Assembly: GCA_964023205.1 (NCBI GenBank)
Contig: OZ026840.1
Coordinates: 34,823,336 to 34,887,335, forward strand
Reading direction: 5' to 3'
From: Lutraria lutraria
Lineage: Eukaryota > Mollusca > Bivalvia > Venerida > Mactridae
DNA: 64,000 nucleotides
Shown here: piece after piece, positions 22,126 to 35,069 of the stretch
Layout: every line of letters starts with the position of its first letter
Position numbering within the stretch: position 1 is the stretch's first letter
Made by a program: the position numbers and the translations under genes
The notes under the pieces: generated by a model
The model's input: only the letters and a program-made list of their open reading frames with translations
Databases searched by the model: none
Told to the model about the DNA's origin: nothing

Positions 22126-23068
22126 AAAAAAAAAGATTGTCTTTTTTCCCAACTAGCTGGATGGCATTTAGTTCTAGAGTTGGATATTCCTATCAACTAA
22201 CTTAATGCGCAATATATACCAAGCTATCATCTAATATAAAACTGGATGAAAGGTCTCAACTCAAATACCCTGAGATTATAAGAAATTAGATGAAATAAAT
22301 ACTGATATGTTGAGACTTTATATATTATATATAAATCATGTTCAGGATTTATCTAATACCAGAATGGATTACATTTACGTACAAAGACGAAATGGGATGA
22401 AAATCTCCGGTTATGTTGCTACCCCCTGAACATGCAGGTTTATGCTATCAAGAATCTGATAAAATAGAAATCTTATCTCAGTTCTGACAGTCAGCCCAGC
22501 AACTTTCTGATAACCTGCCTGTAAATTACTCAATAAATTTAAGAGACGAAGATAATTACAACAACATGGAATTTAGTACTAAAATTCCAACATCTGACAC
22601 CACTGTATAATTCTAGAGTCATTTCTGACTCACTTTCAAGCCCCAGTTCATGTGTCCAAACCACAGAACATATTCTAAGATTAGAAATGCCCCAAATTCC
22701 AGCATAAATCTGACCAACAATTACTAATACAATCAAAGTACTGAAAGTACTGTCGGAATTTGATTTTTTCATATGAGACAAGTCACTGCCATGGTGTTGC
22801 TGACAACACAACAATGACAGTTAGGAGAAGGTTCAGTTCATGGATATTCATGCTTAGGAATTAACATACACCATCTCAATATTGCCATCTATTTATGTAC
22901 ATATTCTAATATTCATGTGCTAAATTCCATCAACCTAACATGATGGTTATCTAAGTTATCAGATGTTTCAAGTTTATTATGTAGCCCATTATCCAGCCTA
23001 TATTTTTCCGAATCCATCGGTACCAAAATAAGCATTGTTGCTGTCGTATTTACTGATTTAATACATAC

Positions 23069-23670
23069 CGAAAAGCTCTTCAAAACGCTCCATTTTAATA
23101 ATATATCTTGATTATGACGACATATCACTTTAAATGCACACTACAGTGTTAGAAAGGAATTAAAATCGACCTATATAATTCTTTCAGTGATAATTTGGTT
23201 TTGAAGAATTTTTCGACTTTCCATGTTTTAGTTCCTAACTCGGAACAAAACTGACATAAACCACTATCGATTGATTAATCGTAGTTTAAGATTTTTTTTC
23301 AGAAAAAATATGTTACTGGTATGGGAATTATATTCAAACTTGATATCATGATGTCGGACTATATGACAGGTTTTGAAGTGGAAGTAAAAGTTTATTGTAA
23401 AAAACTATAGCTATTCGGAAACGAGCCGTTATACGGCGACATTTGCCGATCTCGCTACGGAATATACCGACATCGCACGATTTCATCAGTTCCATTACGA
23501 TCCTTCTGTCTTAACATCAAAATACCCTTCACACACTGTGAACCAACATAATAATTGCGAACTTCACAATAACTGTTATTTCTTCGCAAATGTATGTGTA
23601 CTACCGTTCTGTACGGGAAAACCCCACATTCTATTTTTAGAATTTATCCAACTATATATAGCTCTAGCTG
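23069..23670 (-). promoter_or_regulatory. Candidate promoter and 5' non-coding exon of the receptor gene
   Basis: On the minus strand a TATA-like CTATATATAG lies near 23653-23662, and an intact donor (CG|GTATGT) lies about 590 bp downstream. The segment is visibly richer in CpG (cggaaacgagccg, ctcgctacgg) than the surroundings. The exon would carry a short upstream ORF starting MERFEELF. The TATA motif is palindromic, so direction is not decided by sequence. Confidence 0.3.
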
Positions 23671-24649
23671 ATAGTATCGATCGATACGCGTTGTGGATAT
23701 AAACCTTAACACTGATTTACATATCATGTCAAAAAGTCACATATAAGACATACATCAATAGTAGATTAATGTAATTACATGCATACTTCTGCAGAGAAAT
23801 TACTGACCTACTGAACGAAAGCCGAAAGTAGAACTATTTTATGCTAAACTAGTTGGTTTCCTAACCCTATCTTACCGCACACAATATAGTGAGAGTGGGA
23901 ACGGGAACCATGGCAGTTATGGAGCTCACGGCATTTTTGTAAGTCGATGATAGCAAAGGAATTATCAAATTCCAAATATACCATAAAGAATTTATTGCCA
24001 TTTGTGAATCAGATCTCAAACTCAGTTTAACGCTGTTTTTCAACAATATTTCAGTTATATACATCCATTGGTTCACCCAACCATATTTCCTTGACTGTAT
24101 TTTAACTTCAATAAAGTGGTTGATATAATGAGATGGTCTTGATACAGAAGTGATCACTATGTGAGGTTTGACTGTGATTAAAATTTTAAATTTACCACTA
24201 CTTAATTTCTTCGCTCTGATCTTGTTTTTTTTCTTTGTAATTTATTGTTTTATTTTTAATGGAATTTCTGATAGTGAGATATCAATTATCTTCTGCTTAT
24301 CATCTCCATAAAAAAATAAATTGAAGTAAAAATTCTCTACAAAGAAAAGAAATATGACTCATGTATAAAAATCAGCAGTAAATGGTTAATTTTTTCTCAA
24401 CAAGATGCTGACAGCTAAGCCCCACATACGGCATGATTGATGACCCCTTAACTGTGAATGCTGATCCCTTAAACTGATAACATGAGTCCATGTTGTCTGA
24501 GGGCAGTGATGCAGTGAATTACAAATCAGTTCTAATTAAACATGAACATTACTCAGACTTTTTAAAGCCCCAATTCCAGGCATGAAGATATGATTAACTC
24601 AGCATGCAAGAATATGTGATCAACTTAACCAGGTTTCCAATAAACTTTT

Positions 24650-24835
24650 TTTCAGAGGGTTTAAATGCTTTTTTCAACAACGTCAGTTATATATAGCGGC
24701 CCAGCCCGGATTCACCCCAGTACTAACTTACCCTTCTAGCAACTTCACCACATATGGAGGAAAATCAATATTTTGGTCAAATTTTCAGGAAAGAGTATGA
24801 CCAGGGTCCGAGATTATAAAACTTTAGATCAGTCT
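24650..24835 (-). mobile_element. SINE family C copy
   Basis: Tail and body recognisable (tatatatagcggccc, cttacccttctagc, ccacatatggagg). The head is degraded (agggtccgagattat). Confidence 0.55.
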
Positions 24836-25512
24836 CCAATCTCCAATCTCATATTTTGTCCTTTATTGTTAACAAAACAACTATGATAAAATGATACTGA
24901 TATCAACCATACATTTTCCTGTCAGTGTAATTGATCTGAATATGTATTTATAAATTTAAAGTAGTGTTAATACTTTGTTAGAAATAAGAATATGAAAAAA
25001 TAACTTTTTGGAATGCTGTAATTTCATTTAGCCAGACTCGATCTTTCATCATTGCGTACATACCAGTCGGCAAAAATACATGTGAATATAATTACATTAC
25101 AGATCTGTTTATAGAAAAACACACAGGATTAAGTTAGAATTAAATTAAGTAAAAATTCTTTTTAACCCACAAAACAGCCCTATCACAAAAATTGTACATC
25201 TCTACATAGTAACACATGTCTATATGATGTGTGTGCAGTTTTACATTAGCCAGACAAACACATTCAATTTTAACACTGAATCACAAAAAAGATAGAGTCT
25301 GGTAAAGTCAGCAACTTTTACTAATGAATTTTAAATTGATTAAACTTATGTCTTTGATAACACAAACGTGTCCTATTAAAGGAACAAGCAATTAAGTTAA
25401 ATTGCAATAATTAAAGGTAACAGAGACTCAAAAAGCAACCGAAATGCCATAATGTGAACCATAATGAGGTTATACTCATTGCACAACATAAGATTTTTTT
25501 TCGCTAGTGTTT

Positions 25513-25705
25513 AAAGATCGCACCAATAGCCAGGGGTCATTTGATGACTTCCAGCTTTAATGGTGAACGAAGCCTTCAAGAAACACCCAACATTCTATAA
25601 GCCAGCTGAACACTGGAAATTTTATCTCTGGTGAGATTCGAACTCACGGCTCTGAAGGGATAGTAATGGCTTGTCAGAGATCATTACCACTACACCACAG
25701 AGGCC
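25513..25705 (-). mobile_element. tRNA-derived SINE, family D
   Basis: The minus-strand head reads ggcctctgtggtgtag with B box gagttcgaatctcacc. The body has the complement of ataagccagctgaacac. The best copy of a family that recurs at about 373, 1681, 2460, 5150 (+), 14590, 16003, 34016 (+) and 40576. Confidence 0.75.
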
Positions 25706-25857
25706 GTTGCATTATATTAAAGGAAGATCCGTTACATCAAAAACCTAAAAAAGTAACCATATTAAAATATAAGTTCTACCATGGATTTTCACAATAAAAA
25801 TCATCATTATTACCACCAACATGGTTAATTATTTAACTTTATTGTTTTTATCAGTAG

Positions 25858-25966
25858 ATTGATCTGTTCTGTTGAAGTTTATGACATCATCATATAACAT
25901 AACAACTTTGGTTGATCTGTTCTGTTGAAGTTTATGACATCATCATATAACATAACACTTTGCTAA
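25858..25966. repeat. Tandem duplication, about 54 bp x2
   Basis: Two adjacent, nearly identical copies containing gatctgttctgttgaagtt and atgacatcatcatataac. Confidence 0.85.
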
Positions 25967-26160
25967 TCAATTACATTCTAATTACACTGACAACAAAAAC
26001 TTACAAGTGTCATTTTCTTACATTTACTTACAAGGTGAATAGTGGCTTCAGATTAATACATCACAATTTTTCTACTGTATTCACCTATCCATAACAATGA
26101 AATAAATAAGGATTTGGTCTGAGAATGATATAATGACGAATCACTACAGCAGAACATTCA

Positions 26161-26472
26161 CTAATTTATTTATTTATTTCATTGGATTTAACGCCATTTT
26201 GATTATTATTTCATTTATATCTCTGTGGCAGATATCCTAACCATCTTCCGTGGACTTCATTAATTTTAGGCCAGTACTAACCACATTCTATCCGCAAGCT
26301 ACTATCAAGCTATCCCACTTAATTCAGAGGTGGAGGACAATTTAACATAGGATGTAATATCTTCAGTCACATTTGTCACGGACAGTGTGAGCCTCGTCCG
26401 GGGTTCAAACTCACAACCTCTTTATTAGAAGAACAACGCTCTGCTCTAACCACTGAGCCAAACCGAGTGGGC
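26161..26472 (-). mobile_element. tRNA-derived SINE, family B
   Basis: Full-length minus-strand copy. The plus strand reads tttaacgccatttt (tail), ccacattctatccgcaagc (body), then the complement of the tRNA-like head ending aaccactgagcc. Confidence 0.75.
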
Positions 26473-28524
26473 CAAACATCCACTACATCAATTTCAGTTT
26501 TACTGTATCTAACATTAATTATTTACAATGCAACAATCTGAAACAGGAAATTGGCGCTTGTTTTTGGAGTGCTAATTGTGTCTAAATTAGGACCAATACT
26601 ATTTATGGAGTAATGACATTCTTCAGAGATATTTTACATCTGGGCGTGGATGTAATAAGGAATCATTTGTAGGGTGTATAAACATAAACTGTTTTCACAC
26701 CATGATGATTTTTCATAAACAATCAGATTGATTCAATGTTCTAAGAATATTTTTTGTTTAAACGACTTAAGTCGTTAATAAGACATAATTGAAATATTGT
26801 GCATTTTTTATAATTCACATTGATACGTTAAACATCTTAAATTTTAATGTGACAATTTTAAAAGGCAAACTTACTTAGTACAAATAATATTTTTCCATTT
26901 TGTTTTTACATAAAAAAAAAGAAAAAAAAAGAAAATGTAAAAAAAGAAAACCAATTTACCATTAAGTCCAATTTCTGCTCTGCTCACTATCATTTCACCA
27001 TGACAACAAACTCATACAAATTCCAATTGATGTAGCATACAGCTCTAATATCAACAATTTACAGAAACCTTTGTTTATTTATTAATTTGGCTTCATTCGA
27101 AATCATTACATCACTTCATGAACGTTTCATCTTTATTTAATCACAGAACGCAAATAGTTTTAACATTTCCAACACTTAAATCTAATATTTCTCTACATTA
27201 CCATAGCAAGTTAATACTAACCATGGTTCCTCACATTACAAATATTATTTAAGGTGGCTATGTTTCATCACTTAGTATATCAAGTCAATAAAGCTGCCAC
27301 TGAATCTTCTAGCAGAATAATTATTTCTATCTTGAATGGTTTAAAAATATTTCTCATAAAATGCATGTCTCCTAAAAAAGTTAATTCTTGAAAAACTGAC
27401 AGGATCCTTTAGCAACACAACCCAATTTGATGACAACAGCAATCACTAAATGCAGGATGTTCATTGGTCAGTTTTAAAAGTATGCTCAAAGGCATTGAGT
27501 TTTAAGACTGGATTCCAAGCTCAAACTGATTTTTAAAAAACACCCCAAAAATACAATTTTGCACAGTTAATTTGTAGCCCTACTGATTCCACTCTTCAGT
27601 TGACCAATTTCATAAATGAATTCAGATAGGCCATAATGTCAGACTGTCACAAATAATCTAAATTAGTTGAACAAATAGCAATGGTGATTTATTTTATTAA
27701 AAGATAAATAGACTATCACCTTAATTAGATTTAACTAATTATGTATTATAAGTTTTTACAAATTTATAAAAATATCTAAGTCATTTTCATAGAAATTTCT
27801 GAACAGCCATGAATAAAGAAAAATTGTGAGTTATTGATTCTATTTTTTTTATATTTTTTTATAGACATGACATGCTGAATCTCAACATGAAAGCAATGTA
27901 CACGACAATGAAAGTTATTAGACATTTAGATCTACATGTATTTCAAACACACAAACACATATTTTTTTCTTCCTGTCCTAGAGAAGAATCGTTATTGGAT
28001 GATCAAATGAAATAATGAATGAAATTCTATTTTAAAAAAAAAATCTGAAATAAATGGTACAAAATAAATATCAGATGGCATTTTCCCAATATTAATTGAT
28101 TGAAAATAACTTACCAAATTATTGAAAAGACCCAGAGTAATTAATTTTCTCCAATGTCAGAATTATACAAATGTATCTACAATAACAAAGTAACAAAGTA
28201 TAAATGGTTGATACCACAAGAGTTCCAGCCAGTTGAATGAGACCATTTTTCAAAAGAAAATTCCTTTATAGCACCTCAGAAAGCCACTAGCACTTATACT
28301 CCTCACGGGTTGGTCTTTAAGTTAATAGTTGGGTCTTAGTGTAAGTTTCCTGTGTAGGAGAATTGAATCAAAATCAACTTGATAAGCTTTAAGTAGCATG
28401 GCTAGTGCATGCTGATATATGACACTGTACTTTATAGTCACTCACAAGAAGTATGGAGTTCTGTTAGCGCCTTTCCAACTGAACACATACTCATAGAGAC
28501 ATTAGAATAAAATAACACTTAGTG

Positions 28525-28795
28525 TTTTATACCTGTTTTAAATGGCATTTCAGTTATATACAGGTAGACAGTTAATCTACCTAGTTTTTCAGGATTCTGT
28601 ACCCATACTAACCTTGTTCCCAGCATGTAACTCCCAATTTCTCACATCAATAATGAGTGGTGATGATCTAATAACCTTAAATGCAATGTCACACAACAAA
28701 TCGTCACAGAGAACATAATTATGGGTCACACCTGGATTCAAACCTATAATTCCAAGATCAGTAGAATTCACCTTTTCTACCTTTCAAGACAAGTA
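28525..28795 (-). mobile_element. tRNA-derived SINE, family C/E-like
   Basis: Plus strand shows a tail (aaatggcatttcagtt), a body with cccatactaaccttgttcc and a tRNA-like head in complement (cctggattcaaaccta). Confidence 0.55.
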
Positions 28796-29679
28796 GGTGG
28801 GCTTTGAGACAAAAATAGTTTGGCAAACTTGTGCTATGCTATTCTAGGGTTCAGATCCACTATTATAAATATTGTAAAGGTATCTGATGTTGTAAGGATC
28901 CAAGAGCATAGTTACTGACAGATTATGATATTAGGGTCACCAAATATAAGTCAAATCGAACAGACTTATATGAAGTTAACCATACAGGGACGTAGCTTGC
29001 CCTAAAATAATGTTTATGCACCTTTCTACCTTTAAACAAAACAAGTCCAGGACTAACTAAAGTTTTACAGAAAAAACTTTCTGTCAGCTGGGATCTACAC
29101 AACAACATGGGGTAACATGATCTCATAAAGTAATCTCATAAAACACATTGCTCAAAATCTAGATCTACTCATTATCTAAATGAATGTAAAAGAAATATCT
29201 TAAGGGTCTACTGTTTTCAACAAACTTCCAGATATTAAGAGACTTCATAAAAAATAACTTACTCATAATGAGATAAGAAGGCAGTTACAACAGTTTTGCA
29301 ATAAAACATAAAAATGTCAAGAGCATCTAAGTAGCTGGATTGTTTTTTTTGTGGAAAACAAAAAATAATATACAAAAATAATTAACAAAACTATATCCTT
29401 GTATTAGTCGTATTGTTTTACAGAAATATTTGGCTATTATACCAGTCTCTGACACTTTACATGGACATGAGAAAAATGGCAGAACATGTTTGTGTCTAGG
29501 AAACACTTCAGTAAGTTAGCCACTAATAAAAGAAAATCAACCTCCAGACATTAGTAGAACTTCCTTCAGTTAAGTAGCACTCGAATATCACAGATAAATA
29601 ATCAAACACATTAGATGCCATACTTTTACATGTTGTTGTTTTTCTTAAGCTGAATGTTTGTTGAAGTGACTGTTTTTCA

Positions 29680-29920
29680 ACCCGCATCCGTGGTTGAGTG
29701 GTTAAGGTTGCTGACTTAAAATAACTGTAACCTCTCACTGATAGAAGGGCGTGGGTTCCAGCCCAGCTACCGACCATGTCTCTTTATGTGAGAAAGTAGG
29801 CAGTTACTTAAGGAGGATGGGAGTCTAGTACTGGTTCTTCCCAGGAACGATGCACAGTTGGGTGAACTGTCCACTTCATATGACTCTAACTGTTGAAAAG
29901 GGGCGTAAAATTCGACAAAT
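29680..29920 (+). mobile_element. tRNA-derived SINE, family A
   Basis: A box tggttgagtggttaagg and B box gggttccagccc, about 60 bp apart, then the family body (agactt-like, gggagtctagtactgg) and tail gaaaaggggcgtaaaa. The most complete family A copy. Confidence 0.78.
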
Positions 29921-29958
29921 ATAATGTGACTGTTTGATGTTGAATGACTAGAGTTATT

Positions 29959-30303
29959 CTCTAAAATAGACTGGGTTTTCTAAGATAGACTGGTTTTCAC
30001 TAAAATAGACTTGGTTTTCTAAAATAGACTGGTTTTCACTAAAATAGACTGGGTTTTCTAAAATAGACTGGTTTTTACAAAAATTGACTTGGTTTTCTAA
30101 AATAGACTGGTTTTCACTAAAATAGACTTGGTTTTCTAAAATAGACTGGTTTTCACTTAAATAGACTGGTTTTCACTAAAATAGACTTGGTTTTCACTAA
30201 AATAGACTGGTTTTCACTAAAATAGACTGGTTTTCACTAAAATAGACTGGTTTTCACTAAAATAGACTGGTTTTCACTAAAATAGACTGGGTTCTTCTCT
30301 AAA
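29959..30303. repeat. Minisatellite, about 20 bp x17
   Basis: Unit actaaaatagactggttttc with variants (ttggttttc, gggttttct) and some 19-21-bp units. Homogeneous toward the right end. Confidence 0.92.
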
Positions 30304-30894
30304 AGTATACACCTGTGGTTCATCAAAGTGTAACATGATCAATAAGTCGTGTCTGTGGTCTAACACTGGAAGGGCATCAAGCCAAATCTGTGACCACTTT
30401 ATTCAGCAGTAGATCAATTAATACAAAGATGAGATCAGCAGCTTTAATAGATTTTGTCCAACAATTTTTCCACATTACGCAAACATTTTCCAAAATTATC
30501 AGGAGGTAAAAAAATATTTTGGCCATTTGAAGTGGAAACCAAACCTTATTAAACAGCTCAATAAACACACCTATCAACACTTGAATATAAATTAATGACA
30601 TCTTATATAATAAGATAAAAATTGATAAAAAAAACAAAACATTATTATTTGTGTTAGAGTAAAAATTATCTAATGTTTAAACAAAAATACAAATATGATG
30701 TAAATGTAAATCAAATTGTGGAGTACCGTAAAATCAAATCTACATACATGTACTATGCAAAACAGTTTATATCAGTCGTTATATTTGAAATCAGAGATGC
30801 ACAGACAGTGAAAACATATAACAGTGACAATAATCAATTTTTATACCTTACACAGATGCAAAATTGTCCAATAATTGTGTCATAAAATTTATTC

Positions 30895-31134
30895 CATTTT
30901 CATCCTTCAAGTAAAATTTTTACCTGAAGTGCTTCACACAGACTGTGGTGACTGTCTGCACGAGAAATTTATTGACCAAACAATTTATATAAAAGAAGAT
31001 CCCACTGAATCTGAGTGTTTGTTGGTTAGGCCAAATGAAAGAATTATGTCTGTCCCTGAGTTAGACAAAATAAAATTAACACCAAGAATCCAATATAGAA
31101 GGCCTAATGCAATAAATGAAAAATCAGCATATTA
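30895..31134 (+). CDS. Isolated exon-like open frame, unrecognised
   Basis: A pyrimidine-rich tract ending catccttcaag is followed by an open frame (VKFLPEVLHTDCGDC..., later PNERIMSVPELDK and IQYRRPNAINE) closed by TAG. AATAAA-type signals follow. Composition looks protein-like, with many charged residues. It could be a last coding exon, a retrocopy fragment or a chance ORF. I cannot name a family and see no partner exon on the plus strand. Confidence 0.33.
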
Positions 31135-31208
31135 GATTAATGAAATAAATCAAGGTGTCTGCTACAATCTGTTGTTTAAGAGCAAATTCAACAGCAATGA
31201 TCATTTCA

Positions 31209-31480
31209 AGCCTGCCAGACTAACTCAGTGGTTAGAGCGTTTGTCTGATGATCACGAGATTGTGAGTTCGAACCCCAGTCAAAGCTGACACACTGTCCGT
31301 AACATCCTATGTTAAGTTGTCCCCCACCTTTAAATCATGTTGGGTAGTTTGGCAGAAGCTTACGGATAGAATGTGGTTTTAAGGCCTAAATGAAGTCCAG
31401 GAAAGCTGGTTAGCTGCCCACCACAATATGACTGAAATAATGTTGAAAATGGCGTAAAACCCAATGAAACAAACAAACAA
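31209..31480 (+). mobile_element. tRNA-derived SINE, family B
   Basis: Head ctaactcagtggttagagcg (A box) and gagttcgaacccc (B box), body with agttgtcccccacc and agaatgtggttttaagg, tail ggcgtaaaacccaatgaaac. Related copies at 26161 and 12118. Confidence 0.78.
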
Positions 31481-31533
31481 TGATAATTTCAGAGCCACCC
31501 CAGAGAGAGGGGAGGTAAGATACAGGAGAATCA

Positions 31534-31953
31534 GGCCCCAGTTTCACGAACAAAATTGAGTAGAAACTCAATAATGGACTCAAGTTTTTTTCTGTCTGGA
31601 AATATTGTGTCCTGGGCCAGAAATGTTACAATTTGTTTTCTTATTTATTAAAATCATGTTAAACATGTCAGCATAAAATATTTTTGGACTGACAGTCAAA
31701 ATAAGTCTCAAAATTCCTTTTTCATTTGAGTCAAAAGTCAATTTCCCAGTAACAGACTCAAATCATTTTCATACAATTCAATATCAACAGATTATTGTTA
31801 GGTTGAAGTTGTGGGAAACTGTTATTATACCATGCTTGTACCTTCTTTTAATACCACATTCAGAATTATATACAATAAAACAGAGAAATGATTGATATAA
31901 TAAATAAGTTGAGTTTGAGCAAAAACTTAAGCTTTTTTGTGAAACTGGGACCA
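31534..31953. mobile_element. MITE with ggccccagtttcac ends
   Basis: Left end aggccccagtttcacgaac, right end tttgtgaaactgggacc in inverted orientation, about 420 bp, no coding capacity. End sequences of this kind recur widely in bivalve genomes. Confidence 0.65.
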
Positions 31954-32439
31954 GGCATTTAAGTCTTTACTCATATCGCGAATAGTTTTCCTGGTTCTTT
32001 AATATGGTGCAAAAAGTCTGCTACAAGGATTCCATATAAATAACAAGTTAAATGTTTGTACGGCGCAAAATCGCATCCGGCAATTCAATACTAGAATGTG
32101 GCCTATGTAGCATTTTTTATCAGGATGTGCGAAATTTGTTATTTTGACTTAACTGAACCCGAAACTAAAGTGATCATCTACTCCATCAAAAATACAAGCC
32201 ATTGATGTTTCATGAATCTCATGAATCTGGTCACATGGTTCTACAGTTCACGAGGTACTTTATATGTAGTCCCTGTTTCCACCCTAAAATTAAAATCAGG
32301 AGAAACTATCACCTCGATGTATCAGACGTTGCAATATCTGCTGGAATGCATATAAAATATTTAAATAAAGTCAACTGTAAAGTGACTATCTATATCGAAC
32401 CATAAAGTGACCGTCTATGTCGAACCAATTAAGTCATCA

Positions 32440-33050
32440 TTTCTCATCTGATCGGACATTTTTTGTATTGAGCTCCGAAATCGATATTTAATTAATGACA
32501 ATTGCGTAAACAAGTCAGTGTCCACGCTCGCGATTATAAAATTAGTCTGCGTGAATATGTTTATAATGTTTTGTTTATTTGCGACATTTTGCTAAAATAA
32601 ATACATCAAACGTATAAATACCGTGTTCCGTATCTTATAACACGATTAAATGATTATTAACACACCGATAATAAACACAGCGAATTTCTTTAATAATTTA
32701 TACATCGAAGTTCATTTAGATCAAACAATTTTTCCTAAGTCCTTTGATATAAAGAGTTTCGGCTGCATTTATTGACAGATGGGCAGATTCATTCCCGTCG
32801 TTGTTTATCGAGCTCGCTCCATTCTTAGACTATAAATAGCGACTGCGTCATCAAGCTAACACTAGTTGGTGTGAGTAACACGTGACCTCGCTCTATTTCT
32901 GTTTTGTTTATATCACGTGATGCCCATTGCAGATATTTCGGAATATTTCGGGCACTGTCACTAATCTGCTTCGCGCAAGAAGTTGCAATTTTGCATTGCC
33001 ACTTAGAAATAAGCATTCCAGAGTGTACGGCGGGCTTCCGCCGCCGTACA
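32440..33050. promoter_or_regulatory. CpG-richer island with TATA box and E-boxes
   Basis: Plus strand: gactataaatagcg near 32829, then tgcgtcatca (CRE/AP-1-like), aacacgtgacc and tatcacgtgatg (two CACGTG E-boxes), and tccgccgccgtac. The surrounding DNA is CpG-poor. The arrangement suits a plus-strand promoter, but I found no coding exon directly downstream. Confidence 0.3.
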
Positions 33051-33220
33051 ATAAGAAAGCAAGAACTCAGCTAGTTTAATATAGACTAATTACATTTAAA
33101 AGCCATATAAAACAATCTGCATGTCAGGTCAAATAATAAAATCAAAGGATGGTAAGAAAGGTCAGATAAAACCTCAGGCAATTAATAGGTTACAGTGTCA
33201 AAGGTGGAGAGTTTTAGGTG

Positions 33221-33396
33221 CATGCTGGGAAGAACCAGTACTAGACTCCCATCCTCCATAAGCAACTGTCTACTTTCTCACATAAAGAGACATTGTCGGC
33301 AGCTGGGCTCGAACCCACAACACTCTATCAGTGAGAGGTTACTGTGATTTGAAATCTGACAGCGACCTTAACCACTCGACCACAGAGGCGGGTCAT
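33221..33396 (-). mobile_element. tRNA-derived SINE, family A, tail truncated
   Basis: Minus-strand copy sharing the tRNA-like head (ggttaaggtcgct, ttcgagccc) and the gggagtctagtactgg body. Confidence 0.7.
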
Positions 33397-33490
33397 GCAT
33401 ACTTGAACAAGTCAAAATAAATTAGTTTAGTTCATATCTGTTCAGTTCAAATAGTATTTTGTCATGAATACTATTACAGAATTTGCAACA

Positions 33491-33590
33491 TACAGTCAAA
33501 CCTGTGTTAGCAGCCACCTCCAAATAAAGGCCTACCTGTGAATATAGACCACATTTTGTCTTTCCCAAAGGTGACACAGGTTTGACTGTA
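33491..33590 (+). mobile_element. Near-intact 100-bp MITE with 16-bp inverted ends
   Basis: Left TACAGTCAAACCTGTG and right CACAGGTTTGACTGTA are exact inverted repeats, including the terminal TA. It has no coding capacity. The best preserved copy of this family in the window. Confidence 0.8.
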
Positions 33591-34015
33591 TCTATGATAC
33601 CATACATTAAAGTAACAAATAACACTGAGTATCTTTCACTTAGCCTTATTTTTATCAATTAATAGCAATATGTTGCATCAATTGATTCCAAGTAACAAAA
33701 GAACGTTTATTCATCAAAAGAAGTCCATTTGATAAATTAGTCACAAGTAACATAATAAAATAGACAAATGACACATTTTTTAATGTTGATAAACTTGATT
33801 GGATCACAAAGAGACAATAGATATAGAGATACCAATCAGCCAGACACCTGTCTAAATAAATATAGCTGTAAGTCAAGTTTAGACTTTCCAATATTTGTTT
33901 TATTTATGAATGTATATGATTACTCCAGTGACATAGATGTTCATTTTAATTGTTTTTCACTCGTAAATAATAACATATTGTATAAAGGACAAAATAACAA
34001 CAAAAAGAAAAATAG

Positions 34016-34190
34016 GACCTCCGTAGTCGAGCAGTTAAGGTCTATCACTTGTAATCACTAGCCCCTTACTACTGTGAGTTCAATCTCACCCTGGACCAAA
34101 TTCCATGTGAAGAAAACTTTCAAGCTAGCAACCAGAAGGTCAGCAGTTCTTCCTCCACAGTTAAAAGCTGGAAAGTCACCGTAACCCTCG
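34016..34190 (+). mobile_element. SINE family D copy
   Basis: Head gacctccgtagtcgagc with ttcaatctcaccc B-box-like text, body caagctagcaaccag. Confidence 0.6.
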
Positions 34191-34551
34191 TTCCTTGCAG
34201 ACTACGGTTTCACACCAGCAGTTTCTGACACCAATGTGATACAACAGTACATGTATACAAGCTAGTATACAATTCAATCAATACTCAGAACCACCAGCTG
34301 TGACAAGTAATTTACGTGAATGTTTTCTCCATGTATGTAGGTATCGATCAACCAGGAACTTCAGATTCCTAGACAATTATTTTCATTATAACCTCAGGTA
34401 AGTACCTGGATAGAAAATGAGACTGATGAAAGAGAGAAACGGGATTAAGAGAGCAACATAAAGAAAACATCATTGTAAGGTATTGGACCATACTTAACTA
34501 TCACATAATTATATTGACTGGGTTCGGGAACTAATTAACTAAGTGAGGCAG

Positions 34552-34738
34552 TACAGTCAAACCTGTGAACAAAGGCCACCCTTTGGAAAGAAGGCCCAAA
34601 ATGTGGCCCTTATTTACAGGTGGTCATTATTCAGAGGCCATTTTGTTCTAGATAATCAATGACAGTTTTTAACAGAATGGTCTTTACTCACAGGGTGACC
34701 TTTATTCGGAGGTGGCCGCTAAAACAAGTTTGACTGTT
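34552..34738 (+). mobile_element. MITE, about 187 bp, same family
   Basis: Left end TACAGTCAAACCTGTG, right end AGTTTGACTGTT. Internal phrases about aaggccacc and aatgtggccc recur in the copies at 10283 and 41038. Confidence 0.75.
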
Positions 34739-34802
34739 GACTAAGCGAAACATAAAATGTTGCCTGTAAGTAATAAAATGCTAAGACAAGCCATTTTGTT
34801 TG

Positions 34803-35069
34803 TTTATTGCAGGCGTTAAATGCTGTTATTCAATGATATTTCATTCATATACGGCGGCCGGACCAGCAAACTAGTTTTCCAGGGCTGAACTCCTAAGCAT
34901 ACTGACTTACCCTTCCACAAGGAGCCTGACACTGTTTCACATATAGGTGTAAAATCAACATTTTTGTCTAATTTTCATAGAAGTGTATGACCTGCCACAA
35001 CCTGGATTGAATCTGGATCGCAGGTTCACAAGTCCAGCACACTAACAACTGAATCATGGCTACAGGCCC
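34803..35069 (-). mobile_element. tRNA-derived SINE, family C
   Basis: Plus-strand text runs tail to head: ggcgttaaatgctg, cttccacaaggagcc, then the complement of the tRNA-like head around 35000-35060. Confidence 0.68.

Larger units (their letters stand above)
21166..23068. other. Presumed first intron of the receptor gene
   Basis: No coding sequence seen. Holds a three-copy 43-bp tandem repeat (21652-21785) and a family C SINE (21908-22125). It ends, on the minus strand, at a good donor (TTCG|GTATGT at 23068) that could close a 5' non-coding exon. Confidence 0.4.
23760..29680. other. Non-coding stretch
   Basis: No gene seen. Contains family C (24650), D (25513), B (26161) and C-like (28525) SINEs and a 54-bp tandem duplication at 25858. 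Positions 26760-28500 are very AT-rich with no recognisable feature. Confidence 0.5.

Noticed and set aside
31209..31285. tRNA gene with good A and B boxes
   Set aside because: Continuous with a SINE body and tail shared with copies at 26161 and 12118.
33768..34061. Plus-strand open frame of 97 codons downstream of the 32.8-kb promoter-like island
   Set aside because: It runs into a family D SINE at its end and shows no splice sites or protein-like pattern.
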